Below are positions 46,083 through 54,536 of a stretch of 64,000 nucleotides of DNA, piece after piece. The notes below the pieces were generated by a model. That model did no database searches. It was not told the DNA's origin and was given only the letters and a program-made list of their open reading frames with translations. Both the position numbers and the translations under genes were made by a program. This stretch comes from Brevundimonas sp. (lineage in GTDB: Bacteria; Pseudomonadota; Alphaproteobacteria; Caulobacterales; Caulobacteraceae). How positions within the stretch are numbered: position 1 is the first letter of the stretch; each line of letters begins with the position of its first letter. The DNA lies in NCBI RefSeq assembly GCF_030704825.1, contig NZ_JAUYNX010000021.1, forward strand, positions 124,001 to 188,000, in the 5' to 3' direction.

Positions 46083-46112
46083 GAAACGAAAACGTTGCAA
46101 CAATTTCGTTTC
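46083..46112. promoter_or_regulatory. Operator-like dyad upstream of HTH regulator
   Basis: GAAACGAAA (46083-46091) and TTTCGTTTC (46104-46112) are perfect 9-bp inverse arms with a 12-base centre that itself holds the palindrome GTTGCAAC. It is 38 bases upstream of the HTH gene start and just beyond the end of the next HTH gene. Autoregulation is the simplest reading. Confidence 0.65.
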
Positions 46113-46114
46113 AT

Positions 46115-46744
46115 TCAATGCTCCAGCCGGGCCGTCACGGCGGAGACGGCCCGCGTGGCGGACCGGGCGATCCGCTCTTCGGCGTCCAGCCCCCCGGGTC
46201 CGCCGCGCACCACCAGCGTCCCGGCGTCGGCCCGGTCGTAGAGCCGCACCCGGATCTCTCCGTCGTTCATCTCGATCACGCAGCCCTGATCCCGCCGGGG
46301 CCAGCGGCCGGCTTCGTACTCCAGCACCACGCCCGAGGCGGCCCAGGGCGCCAGATCGTCATTGGACAGCTGCAGCCGCCCGGTCGTCCGGGCGGCCGCC
46401 GACGGCGCGGTCGGGGGCGAGAAGTCGCGGCCCCGGCTCTCCATGCCCGGACCGGCGAAGCCCCCGGCCGCGGAGGGGGCGGAGGAGGCCGGGGCGGCGG
46501 GCGCGGCCGAGGCCTGACGCAGCATCAGCTCCTCCGGTGTCGCGCCGAGGACCGCCGTCAGCCGGCGCTGGACGTCGGGGCGGAACAGGCCAGATCGCTT
46601 GCCCGCCTCGTACAGGCCCCAGCCCTGGCTGGTCATGCCCGCGCGGCGGCCGGCCTCGGCCTGGCTGAGATCGCGCTCCCGGCGCAGCGCCGCGAGCGCG
46701 TCGCCGAGACGCCGGGCGTCGCTGTCGCTCTCGAAACGGGGCAT
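46115..46744 (-). CDS. HTH regulator with a LexA/S24-like C-terminal region
   Basis: A 209-residue protein: N-terminal XRE-type HTH (ALAALRRERDLSQAEAGRRA, GMTSQGWGLYEAGKRSGLF), an Ala/Pro-rich linker, then a C-terminal part LQLSNDDLAPWAASGVVLEY and RDQGCVIEMNDGEIRVRLYD that resembles the S24 peptidase/LexA-like fold. The catalytic Ser and Lys of S24 are not evident (DDLAP at the SMxP position), so it is probably non-cleaving. It lies upstream of the paralogue-2 gene on the same strand. Confidence 0.75.
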   Translation of the reverse strand: MPRFESDSDARRLGDALAALRRERDLSQAEAGRRAGMTSQGWGLYEAGKRSGLFRPDVQRRLTAVLGATPEELMLRQASAAPAAPASSAPSAAGGFAGPGMESRGRDFSPPTAPSAAARTTGRLQLSNDDLAPWAASGVVLEYEAGRWPRRDQGCVIEMNDGEIRVRLYDRADAGTLVVRGGPGGLDAEERIARSATRAVSAVTARLEH

Positions 46745-46792
46745 GGGCCGATGATGGCGCCCTCTCGCCTCGGAAGCGAGGACGGATTCGTT

Positions 46793-47347
46793 TCAGAGCA
46801 CCTGTTCGACGCTCGTCACTTCCGGGATGTAGTGTTTCATCATCTGCTCGACCCCGGCCTTCAGCGTGGCGGAAGACGAGGGGCAGCCGGCGCAGGCGCC
46901 GCGCATGCGCAGGGTCAGGACGCCGGTGGCCTCGTCGAACCCGTCGAACAGGATGTCGCCGCCGTCCTGGGCCACGGCGGGACGCACGCGGCTGTCCAGC
47001 AGCTGCTTGATCTCGGCCACGACCTCGGAGTCCTCGCCGGACGCCTCTTCCGCGCCGACGGCGTTGCGGAACAGCGGGGCGTCGGAGACGAACTGGTCCA
47101 TGATGGCCGCCAGGATGGGAGCCTTCATCCGGCTCCATTCCGGGCCCCCGGCGTCGCGGGTCACCGAAACATAGTCCGAACCGTAGAAGACGCCCGTGAC
47201 GCCCTCGAGCGCGAACAGGCTTTCCGCCAGCGGCGAGGCGGCCGCCTCGTCGGCGGTGCGGTATTCCTGCGGCTCGGCCGACACCGCGCGCCCCGGCAGG
47301 AATTTCAGGACGTTCGGATTGGGCGTGGTTTCGGTCTGGATGAACAT
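46793..47347 (-). CDS. NifU-type iron-sulfur scaffold (Nfu)
   Basis: Carries Fe-S clusters to target proteins. The 184 residues have the N-terminal Nfu domain (MFIQTETTPNPNVLKFLPG) and the C-terminal NifU domain with cluster-binding CxxC in GACAGCPSSSATL. ATG 47347 begins the family. Alone, upstream of the HTH genes on the same strand. Confidence 0.93.
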   Translation of the reverse strand: MFIQTETTPNPNVLKFLPGRAVSAEPQEYRTADEAAASPLAESLFALEGVTGVFYGSDYVSVTRDAGGPEWSRMKAPILAAIMDQFVSDAPLFRNAVGAEEASGEDSEVVAEIKQLLDSRVRPAVAQDGGDILFDGFDEATGVLTLRMRGACAGCPSSSATLKAGVEQMMKHYIPEVTSVEQVL

Positions 47348-47461
47348 GGCGCTCAGATGCGCCGCCGACGCCCCCTGTTCAAGGCCCACGCCGTCGCACC
47401 TCCGGCGCCCGGAGGAGGGGGAGGGCAACCTGGAGGCGTCGCGAGCGATAGCGCCCCTGAG

Positions 47462-47932
47462 TCAGGCGAGGTCCTCGATGTCCTTCTCGGTCAGCTCGCC
47501 GGGAACGATGGTGACGGGCAGTTTGCGGCCGGTGAAGGCGGCGCCCTGCTTGACCACGGCCGAGACCAGCGGCCCGGGGCCGCGCCCGCCGCTTCCGGCG
47601 GCGAGGACCAGGATCTTGATCTCGGGGTCCTCGCCGACGACCTTGCGGATCGCGTCCTGGGGCTCGCCGCGCTCGATCAGCAGGACCGGCGTGGCGCCCG
47701 AGCGCTCGACGGTCTCCTCGGCCCATTTGTTCAGCGTGGCCTCGGCCTCGAGGCGGGTCTGGCGCTCGATCTCCTCGCGCACCCCGGCCCAGTGGGCGTC
47801 CGGGGCGGCGGCGGGAATGACGTGCAGCAGGGCCACGCGCCCGCCCGTGGAGCGGGCCCGGCGCGCGGCGTAGCGCAGGGCCGTCTCGAACTCCGGACTG
47901 TCGTCGACCACCACCAGGAATTTGCGCGGCAT
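47462..47932 (-). CDS. Universal stress protein (UspA family)
   Basis: A 156-residue alpha/beta protein: KFLVVVDDSPEFETALRYAA at the start, GRVALLHVIP, and a C-terminal LVLAAGSGGRGPGPLVSAVV loop that resembles the ATP-binding G-2x-G-9x-G(S/T) pattern, followed by LPVTIVPG. Role: stress survival, mechanism unknown. Confidence 0.88.
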   Translation of the reverse strand: MPRKFLVVVDDSPEFETALRYAARRARSTGGRVALLHVIPAAAPDAHWAGVREEIERQTRLEAEATLNKWAEETVERSGATPVLLIERGEPQDAIRKVVGEDPEIKILVLAAGSGGRGPGPLVSAVVKQGAAFTGRKLPVTIVPGELTEKDIEDLA

Positions 47933-47977
47933 CAGCCTCTCCTATCAGCCCCGGAAGCTAGCAGAACCCGGCCACAA

Positions 47978-48071
47978 GCGCGAAACGCCAGGCCGCCCCC
48001 GGGTCCGACCTTCGGTCGGCCCGAGGACAGGCTCTGGGTCGGGAGGTCCCGAAGGGCGACGACCACGGCCC
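47978..48071. repeat. Dispersed repeat with dyad core, copy B
   Basis: Begins GCGCGAAACGCCAGGCCGC (18 of 19 as in copy A at 33601) and has the same 22-base core at 48036-48057 with dyad TCGGGA-GG-TCCCGA. The middle differs (GGTCCGACCTTCGGTCGGCC, another small dyad). It is between the universal stress gene and the end of the glutamate dehydrogenase gene. Confidence 0.65.
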
Positions 48072-48082
48072 CACGGGAATGC

Positions 48083-51000
48083 TCAGCCCGCGGACGAGGC
48101 TATCTCACGGATGACGCTGTTGGCGATGGTCAGCTTGGCGAAGGTCCAGCCGGACCCCGAGGCCTCGATTTCGTCGACCGAGTCCCTCACCCCCTGGACC
48201 AGGGCCTCGCGCGGCCCGATCCAGGCGTCCACGGCGGCTTCGGCGGCGGCCTCGCTGGCTCCGACCGACGCCTTCGACGCCGCGGCGACCGCGCGGGTCA
48301 GGGTCGCCTGCTCGGCCATCAGGTCCTCGATCAGGCGGCGCACCGCCAGCCGGTCGAAGTGATCGGCCGAGGGCACGGCGCCCGCCCCGGCGCGCAGCCG
48401 GTCGAAGTCGAAGGCCGCGCCGACCTGGTGGTAGAGCATGGCCATGGCCGGCTCGGGCCAGCCCGCCGACCGGGCCAGGTCGCCGATGTCGGCGGTGGCG
48501 ACCAGGGGCCGCAGCAGGGCGAAGTCGCGCGCCATGGCCTCGGGCGCGCCGAGGTCGACGAAGGCCTGGACCCGGCTCTCGAGCCGGGCCTGTTCGAATC
48601 GCGACAACACGTCTCCGCCGATGGCGCGCAGGGCGTCCGCCGCCGGGCGGTAGGCGTCGATCAGACCGTCGACGGTGCAGCCGGGCCGCAGGGCGCGCCG
48701 GGCCAGCCAGAAGGTCTGGCGACGCAGCACGGTCGATATCTCCCGGTAGAGGGCCAGCTGGGCTCCGGCCGCGATCTTCAGGTCGAGGGCCGAAACCGCG
48801 TCCCAGGCCTGGTCGAGGCGGAACACCTGCCGCGCGGCCTCGAAGGCGACGACCAGGGCCGAGGTGTCGCACCGCGCCGACTGACGCAGGCGTTCGGGGA
48901 AGGTCGGACCGCACATGTTGACGATCTCGTTCGACATGATGGTCGAGACGATCTCGCGCCGCAGGCGGTGGCGCTGCATGTCGGCCTCGTATTTCGCCAG
49001 CGGGGCCGGGAAATAGCGCACCAGGGTCTGGTGGAAGAACGGGTCGTCCGGCGCGGTCGAGGCGACGATGTCGTCGAACAGCTCCAGCTTGGAATAGGCG
49101 GTCAGAACCGCCAGCTCCGGCCGGGTCAGGGCCTGGCCCGCGGTCTTCATCTCGGCCAGCTTCACGTCGTCGGGCAGGCCTTCGACCTTGCGGTCCAGCT
49201 TCCCCTTCGAACCCAGCCGCTGCATGAAGCGCTGCTGACCGTCGAGCCCGGCGGGGCCTTCCGCCTCCTGCAGCGAGACGGCGAGGGTCTGGTCGTAGTT
49301 GTGCGCCAGCACCTTCAGCCCGACCTCGTCGGTCATCGAGGCCAGCAGGGCGTCGCGATCCCCGGCCTTCAGGGCCCCCGAGGCGATGGCCGCCCCGGTC
49401 AGGATCTTGATGTTGACCTCGTGGTCGGACGAATCCACCCCGGCCGAATTATCGATGGCGTCGGTGTTGATCCGGCCGCCGGCCCCGCCCGCGCCGGATC
49501 GGGCGAAGGCGATCCGGCTGGCCTGGGTCAGGCCCAGATTGGCGCCCTCCCCCACCACCTTGACCCGCAGCTCGCCGCCGTCGATGCGGACGGCGTCATT
49601 GGCCTTGTCGCCGACCTGGGCGTCGGTCTCGTGCGGCGCCTTCACATAGGTGCCGATGCCGCCGAGGTAGAGCAGTTCGGCCGGCGCCTTGAGGATGGCC
49701 TTCATCAGGGCCGCCGGGTCCAGACTGTCCTCCTGGATGTCCAGCGCCGCCCTGATCTCCGGGCTCAGCTCGATCGACTTGGCCGCGCGCGGAAAGACGC
49801 CGCCGCCCTTCGAGATCTTCGAGACATCGTAGTCCTGCCAGGACGAGCGCGGCAGTCTGAACATCCGCTCCCGCTCGACCCAGCTCGTCGCCGGATCCGG
49901 GTTCGGATCGATGAAGATGTCGCGGTGGTCGAAGGCCGCGACCAGCTTGATCGCCTTCGACAGCAGCATGCCGTTGCCGAACACGTCGCCGCTCATGTCG
50001 CCGACGCCGACGACGGTGAAGGGTTCGCTCTGGATGTCCTTGCCCATCTCGCGGAAGTGGCGCTTGACCGCCTCCCAGGCGCCGCGGGCGGTGATGCCCA
50101 TGACCTTGTGGTCGTAGCCGACCGAGCCTCCGCTGGCGAAGGCGTCGTCCAGCCAGAAGCCGTAGTCGCGCGACACCCCGTTGGCGATGTCCGAGAAGGT
50201 CGCCGTGCCCTTGTCGGCGGCCACGACCAGATAGGGATCGTCGCCCTCGAAGCGGACCACCGCCGCCGGCGGGACCACGGCGCCGTCCGGAGCGATATTG
50301 TCGGTGATGTCCAGCAGGCCCGACAGGAAGGTCCTGTAGGCCCGGATGGCCTCCGCCTGCTGGGCGTCGCGATCCCCCCCGGCGCGGACGATGCCGGCCA
50401 GGTTTTTCGGGAAGAAGCCGCCCTTGGAGCCGACCGGCACGATCACCGCGTTCTTGACCTGCTGCGCCTTGACCAGCCCCAGCACCTCGGTGCGGAAGTC
50501 GTCGCGGCGGTCCGACCAGCGCAGGCCGCCGCGCGCCACCGGTCCGAAGCGCAGGTGCACGCCCTCGACGTGGGGAGCCCAGACGAAGATTTCCCGGAAC
50601 GGCTTGGGCAGCGGCAGGTCGGCCAGTTCGCGCGAGGCGATCTTGATCGAGATGTACGGCTTGGGGTCCCCGTCGGGACCGGTCTGATAGTAGTTGGTGC
50701 GCTTGATCGCCTCGATCAGCAGGGCCATCCGGCGCAGGGCGCGGTCGTGGTCCAGGCTCTTCACATCCTGCAGCAGGGTGGCGATCCGGGCGGACAGCCG
50801 GGCGACCTCGCCCTCGCGGCTGGCGGCGTCGCCGCCCGCCGCCGGATCGAATTTCGCCTCGAACAGGGCCAGCAGGCCGCGCGCCACGGCCGGATGGTCG
50901 CGCAGCGCCTCTTCCTGCACCGCCTGGCTCGGATCCAGGCCGGTCTGCTGGCGATAGCGGGCGAGGGTGCGCACCAGCGCCGCCTCGCGCCAGTCGACGC

Positions 51001-52963
51001 CCAGTTCGAGCACCAGGCGGTTGAAGCCGTCGCTTTCGGTCTGGCCGGCCCAGACGGCCGAGAAGGCCGCCTCGAAGGGGCCCTTCACATTGGCGAAATC
51101 GAGGTCGCCGCCGCGCGGATCCTCCAGCAGGAATTCATGGGCGTGGATTTCGAGATCGCCGACCGGGCGCAGGGCGTGGCCCCATTCCTCCAGCGTCTTC
51201 AGCCCCATGTCGGCCAGGATCGGCAGCACGTCCGACAGGGGTACGGCGGCGCCGCGCCGGTAGAGCTTGAAGCGGAAGTTCAGCGGCCCGTCGCGATCGG
51301 TGCGGAAGGCGCGCACGGCCACGGCCGACCCGCCGTCGTTGAGGCCCGACTCATTGAGCGCGTCGATCGACTGCAGGTCGCGCACCGCCTCGTCGGCGTC
51401 GTAGCGATCGCGGTAGCCGGCGCCGAAGGCGTCGGCCCAGCGCGCGCTGAGCGGGCCGACGGCGACGTCGTCCACGCCCGCGTCCCGGAGCGCGCTCTCG
51501 AACCGGTCCACCCAGCTGCGCCCGGCCTCCGCGATCTCGGCGTCCAGCGCGGCCTGATCCGGGCACGGATGATCGCCCGGCGTGACGCCGATGATGTAGT
51601 GGATCCGCACCAGCGGCTGGTCCGAAAGCTGCGGATACCAGGCCGAGAGGCGGCCGCCCCAGGCCCTGGCCAGAATGCCGCCGATCCGTTCCCGGACCGA
51701 GGCGTCGAACCGCTCCCTCGGAATGAAGGCCAGAACCGAGACGAAACGGTCGAACGGGTCCTTGCGGGTGAAGGTCTTGATCCGCGGCCGGTCGTGCAGG
51801 TGCAATATGCCCAGCGCGATCTCCAGCAGCTCGCTCTCGCCGATCTGGAAGAGTTCGTCGCGGGGATAGTTCTCGAGGATGTTCTTGAGCCGCTTCTCGC
51901 TGTGGCTCCCGGCCGTCTTGCCGGCCCGGATCAGGGCGTTGGCGACCTTGCGCCGCACCAGCGGCACCTGGGTCGCCGTCTTGTCATAGGCCTCGGCCGT
52001 GAACAGGCCGACGAAGCGGGTCTCGCCCGACGGCCGGCCGTCCGCGCCGAACCGTTTGACGCCGATATAGTCCATATAGGCCCGGCGATGGACCCGCGAC
52101 CGGACGTTGGCCTTGGCCACCGTCACCGGCTCGGACAGGTCCAGCTGCTTCTTCATCGACCGGGTCAGCACCGCCGGCTCGTTGGCGCGGCGCAGGACGG
52201 TGCGGTTCGGGTCGGCCAGCACGCCCAGGCCCGCGCCGGACTGCGACAGCGGCGCCTCGGCCTCGTAGCCGCCGTCCTTGTTGCGCGGATAGTCGTAGTC
52301 GCGCGCCCCGAGGAAGACGAAATGATCGGCCTGCAGCCACTGCAGGAAGGACAGATGTTCGGCCAGGACCTCGGGGTCCACCCCGGGGGGCGAGGTCTCG
52401 AGGTGGGCGATCGAGCGCGCCATCAGGGCGTTCATCGCCGCATGATCCGTCACCGCGCCGCGCACGTCGGCCATGGTCTCGGCCAGGCCCTCGCCGAGGG
52501 CGTCGCGCCGCTCCTGGGGCAGGGGATCGATGACGACCACGATCAGCGAGACCCGGCCGCCGTCGCGCTCGACGATCGGATGGTACATCGACCGCACGGT
52601 CACCCCGGCCTCGGCCAGCTCGCCCATGACGCTGTCGACGAGGAAGGGCTTGTCCCCCTGGACGAGGGTGATGCTGTCGTAGCCCGTCGCGCGGCCGTCG
52701 GCGCCGGTCAGGGGCCCCAGGGTGATGCGGGCCGGCTCTCCGGGCTTCCGTTCCGCAGCCAGCCGCCAGGCCGAGGCCAGCAGGGCGGCCAGATCGGGTC
52801 CGCCCAGCTCCGGCGCCTCGTCGGCGGCGTAATCGTCCCAGGCCTGGGCCAGGTAGGAGCGGGCGTCCGGGCCCGGCGCGCCGCCGATCGCGCTCGCGAA
52901 GCTGGCCTCCAGCGCCTCCAGGGTGATCGCCTGAGGGTGCTGGGGGGCCGTTTCGCCGGGCAT
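48083..52963 (-). CDS. NAD-specific glutamate dehydrogenase, large (GDH180) type
   Basis: Converts glutamate to 2-oxoglutarate and ammonia, mostly for catabolism. At 1,626 residues it has the GDH180 size. The N-terminal half is regulatory (ITLVQGDKPFLVDSVMGELA, HDRPRIKTFTRKDPFDRFVS). The catalytic part has FGPVARGGLRWSDRRDDFRT, VPVGSKGGFFPKNL with the active Lys, GVGDMSGDVFGNGMLLSKAI and RINTDAIDNSAGVDSSDHEV. The frame is intact. A long open frame on the opposite strand is a composition artefact. Confidence 0.95.
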   Translation of the reverse strand: MPGETAPQHPQAITLEALEASFASAIGGAPGPDARSYLAQAWDDYAADEAPELGGPDLAALLASAWRLAAERKPGEPARITLGPLTGADGRATGYDSITLVQGDKPFLVDSVMGELAEAGVTVRSMYHPIVERDGGRVSLIVVVIDPLPQERRDALGEGLAETMADVRGAVTDHAAMNALMARSIAHLETSPPGVDPEVLAEHLSFLQWLQADHFVFLGARDYDYPRNKDGGYEAEAPLSQSGAGLGVLADPNRTVLRRANEPAVLTRSMKKQLDLSEPVTVAKANVRSRVHRRAYMDYIGVKRFGADGRPSGETRFVGLFTAEAYDKTATQVPLVRRKVANALIRAGKTAGSHSEKRLKNILENYPRDELFQIGESELLEIALGILHLHDRPRIKTFTRKDPFDRFVSVLAFIPRERFDASVRERIGGILARAWGGRLSAWYPQLSDQPLVRIHYIIGVTPGDHPCPDQAALDAEIAEAGRSWVDRFESALRDAGVDDVAVGPLSARWADAFGAGYRDRYDADEAVRDLQSIDALNESGLNDGGSAVAVRAFRTDRDGPLNFRFKLYRRGAAVPLSDVLPILADMGLKTLEEWGHALRPVGDLEIHAHEFLLEDPRGGDLDFANVKGPFEAAFSAVWAGQTESDGFNRLVLELGVDWREAALVRTLARYRQQTGLDPSQAVQEEALRDHPAVARGLLALFEAKFDPAAGGDAASREGEVARLSARIATLLQDVKSLDHDRALRRMALLIEAIKRTNYYQTGPDGDPKPYISIKIASRELADLPLPKPFREIFVWAPHVEGVHLRFGPVARGGLRWSDRRDDFRTEVLGLVKAQQVKNAVIVPVGSKGGFFPKNLAGIVRAGGDRDAQQAEAIRAYRTFLSGLLDITDNIAPDGAVVPPAAVVRFEGDDPYLVVAADKGTATFSDIANGVSRDYGFWLDDAFASGGSVGYDHKVMGITARGAWEAVKRHFREMGKDIQSEPFTVVGVGDMSGDVFGNGMLLSKAIKLVAAFDHRDIFIDPNPDPATSWVERERMFRLPRSSWQDYDVSKISKGGGVFPRAAKSIELSPEIRAALDIQEDSLDPAALMKAILKAPAELLYLGGIGTYVKAPHETDAQVGDKANDAVRIDGGELRVKVVGEGANLGLTQASRIAFARSGAGGAGGRINTDAIDNSAGVDSSDHEVNIKILTGAAIASGALKAGDRDALLASMTDEVGLKVLAHNYDQTLAVSLQEAEGPAGLDGQQRFMQRLGSKGKLDRKVEGLPDDVKLAEMKTAGQALTRPELAVLTAYSKLELFDDIVASTAPDDPFFHQTLVRYFPAPLAKYEADMQRHRLRREIVSTIMSNEIVNMCGPTFPERLRQSARCDTSALVVAFEAARQVFRLDQAWDAVSALDLKIAAGAQLALYREISTVLRRQTFWLARRALRPGCTVDGLIDAYRPAADALRAIGGDVLSRFEQARLESRVQAFVDLGAPEAMARDFALLRPLVATADIGDLARSAGWPEPAMAMLYHQVGAAFDFDRLRAGAGAVPSADHFDRLAVRRLIEDLMAEQATLTRAVAAASKASVGASEAAAEAAVDAWIGPREALVQGVRDSVDEIEASGSGWTFAKLTIANSVIREIASSAG

Positions 52964-53305
52964 GGGCAGGTCTCTGACTGGGCGCGGCCCGACCGGGCCG
53001 CTGGAGATGGCGCCAGACTAGGCCGCTTCGCCGCTTCGGCAAGCCGGACCATCCGACGCCGGTCCACTAGGCCAGGTCCGCCGCGCCGAAAACCCCCAAA
53101 GCGCGCCGAACGGCGGAACGTCCGTCGGCGCCGGAAACGACAAGGCCGCCGAACTTGCGTTCGGCGGCCTGCTTCAGATCGGCGCCCGGGAGGGGGAGGG
53201 TTGGCGCCGATCGATTCCGCCACGGCCTGGGGGGAGGGGGAGGGCCGCGGCGACAGGGAGGAGATAGGCGCCGGTTGTGGCCAATCAAGGGCAGGACGGA
53301 CCGTC
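52964..53305. other. Intergenic region upstream of the glutamate dehydrogenase gene
   Basis: About 340 bases. It must contain the dehydrogenase promoter. The one clear element is the hairpin at 53144-53169. I see no gene; frames here have no family features. Confidence 0.55.
53144..53169 (-). terminator. Hairpin terminator of the AI-2E transporter gene
   Basis: GGCCGCCGAA (53144-53153) and TTCGGCGGCC (53160-53169) form a perfect 10-bp stem with a 6-base loop. Read leftward it is followed by TTGTCGTTT, a weak T-run. It lies 137 bases past the transporter's stop and upstream of the dehydrogenase. Confidence 0.6.
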
Positions 53306-54442
53306 TCAGCCGGCCTTGCCCTGCGGCGGGTTGACGCGGCCCCGCTTCGGTCCGGGCGGCGGGGTTTCGTCCGCGTCGGCATAGGGCTCCCCGTCGCCGG
53401 ACAGCAGGATGGCCATCCAGCGCGAGCCCTTGAACTCGGCCAGCACCGCCATGGCCATGACCGCCAGCGGGGTCGACAGGAACATGCCGACCACGCCCCA
53501 ACGTTGCCCCCACAGCGCCAGCGACAGCAGCACCACCACCGGGTCGATATTCTGGTTGTCGCCCTGCATGCGCGGCTGGATGAAGTTGCCGCTCACGAAC
53601 AATATGGCCTGCAGACCGCCCAGCAGGATCAGGGCGGGCCAGTAGCTTTCGAACTGGACCAGGGCGAACATCGGCGGCGCCAGGCCGGCGACCGCGCCGC
53701 CCAGCACCGGGATGAAGCCGACAATGAAGATGACGAAGGCCCAGAACTCGGCGTTCTCCAGCCCCACCGCCCGCATCAACAGCCATGCGGCGGCGCCGAT
53801 CATCGCCCCGGTCACGGTCTGGACCCACAGATAGCCCTCGACCCCGCCGCGCACGCGCTGGAACACCTCCAGCGCCTCGCCGCGGGCGGTCCGTTCGGGA
53901 AACATGCCGATGATCTTGCGCCGGAAGCCGCTCTGGGAGGCCAGCAGGAAGCCGAGGTAGATCATGACGAAGATGGCGCCGGTCACCACCCCCTGGGCCT
54001 GGCGGGCGACCATGGCGAGATACTGCGGGGCGTCGAGGCGCGAGATCAGCTCCGAGGCCGTCGGCGCCGCGTCGATGCCGAGCAGATGCGATCCGTCGAG
54101 GATGATCTGGTCGAGCCGGGGACCGATGCGGGACGAGATGTCCGAAGCGTCGGTGAAGAAGCCGAAGGCGCCGTTGGCGATGAAGGCGATCGAGGCGAAG
54201 AACCCCACCACCACCACCACCAGGGCCGCGGCCCCGGCCCAGCGTCCCGGCACGGGGGTGCGGTCCTCTATCGACCGCTTCACCCCGTCGATCATGATCA
54301 TCAGGAAGATGGCCATGGCCAGGGGGGTCAATATCTCCCTCAGCCAGTACAGGGCGGCCCCGCCCGCGACCACGGCGATCAACACCAGGGCGTTGCGGGC
54401 CACGGTCGAGGTCGGAAGGGTGATGGGCGGCTTCATCGGCAT
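53306..54442 (-). CDS. AI-2E family transporter (PerM/YdiK-like permease)
   Basis: A 378-residue inner-membrane protein with about eight helices: LREILTPLAMAIFLMIMIDG at the start, FFASIAFIANGAFGF, then FIVGFIPVLGGAVAGLAPPM and PALILLGGLQAILFVSGNFI, IQPRMQGDNQNIDPVVVLLS, ending in a Pro/Lys-rich cytoplasmic tail. The family includes autoinducer-2 and Na+/H+ exporters; substrate cannot be inferred. ATG 54442 (or 54436) is chosen; the longer frame is off-family. Confidence 0.9.
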   Translation of the reverse strand: MPMKPPITLPTSTVARNALVLIAVVAGGAALYWLREILTPLAMAIFLMIMIDGVKRSIEDRTPVPGRWAGAAALVVVVVGFFASIAFIANGAFGFFTDASDISSRIGPRLDQIILDGSHLLGIDAAPTASELISRLDAPQYLAMVARQAQGVVTGAIFVMIYLGFLLASQSGFRRKIIGMFPERTARGEALEVFQRVRGGVEGYLWVQTVTGAMIGAAAWLLMRAVGLENAEFWAFVIFIVGFIPVLGGAVAGLAPPMFALVQFESYWPALILLGGLQAILFVSGNFIQPRMQGDNQNIDPVVVLLSLALWGQRWGVVGMFLSTPLAVMAMAVLAEFKGSRWMAILLSGDGEPYADADETPPPGPKRGRVNPPQGKAG

Positions 54443-54536
54443 ATGGTCAGGGTCCGGGCGGTCGGCGTCAATCCGGCCTTGAACCATTGGCGCCGCCGGT
54501 GGAGCATGAGCGCCGCCCCTCGCCCGGAGTTCCCCC

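Noticed and set aside
46787-46795. TTCGTTTCA near the start of the third HTH gene as a second operator
   Set aside because: Only a half-site and it coincides with the stop codon of the NifU-type gene.
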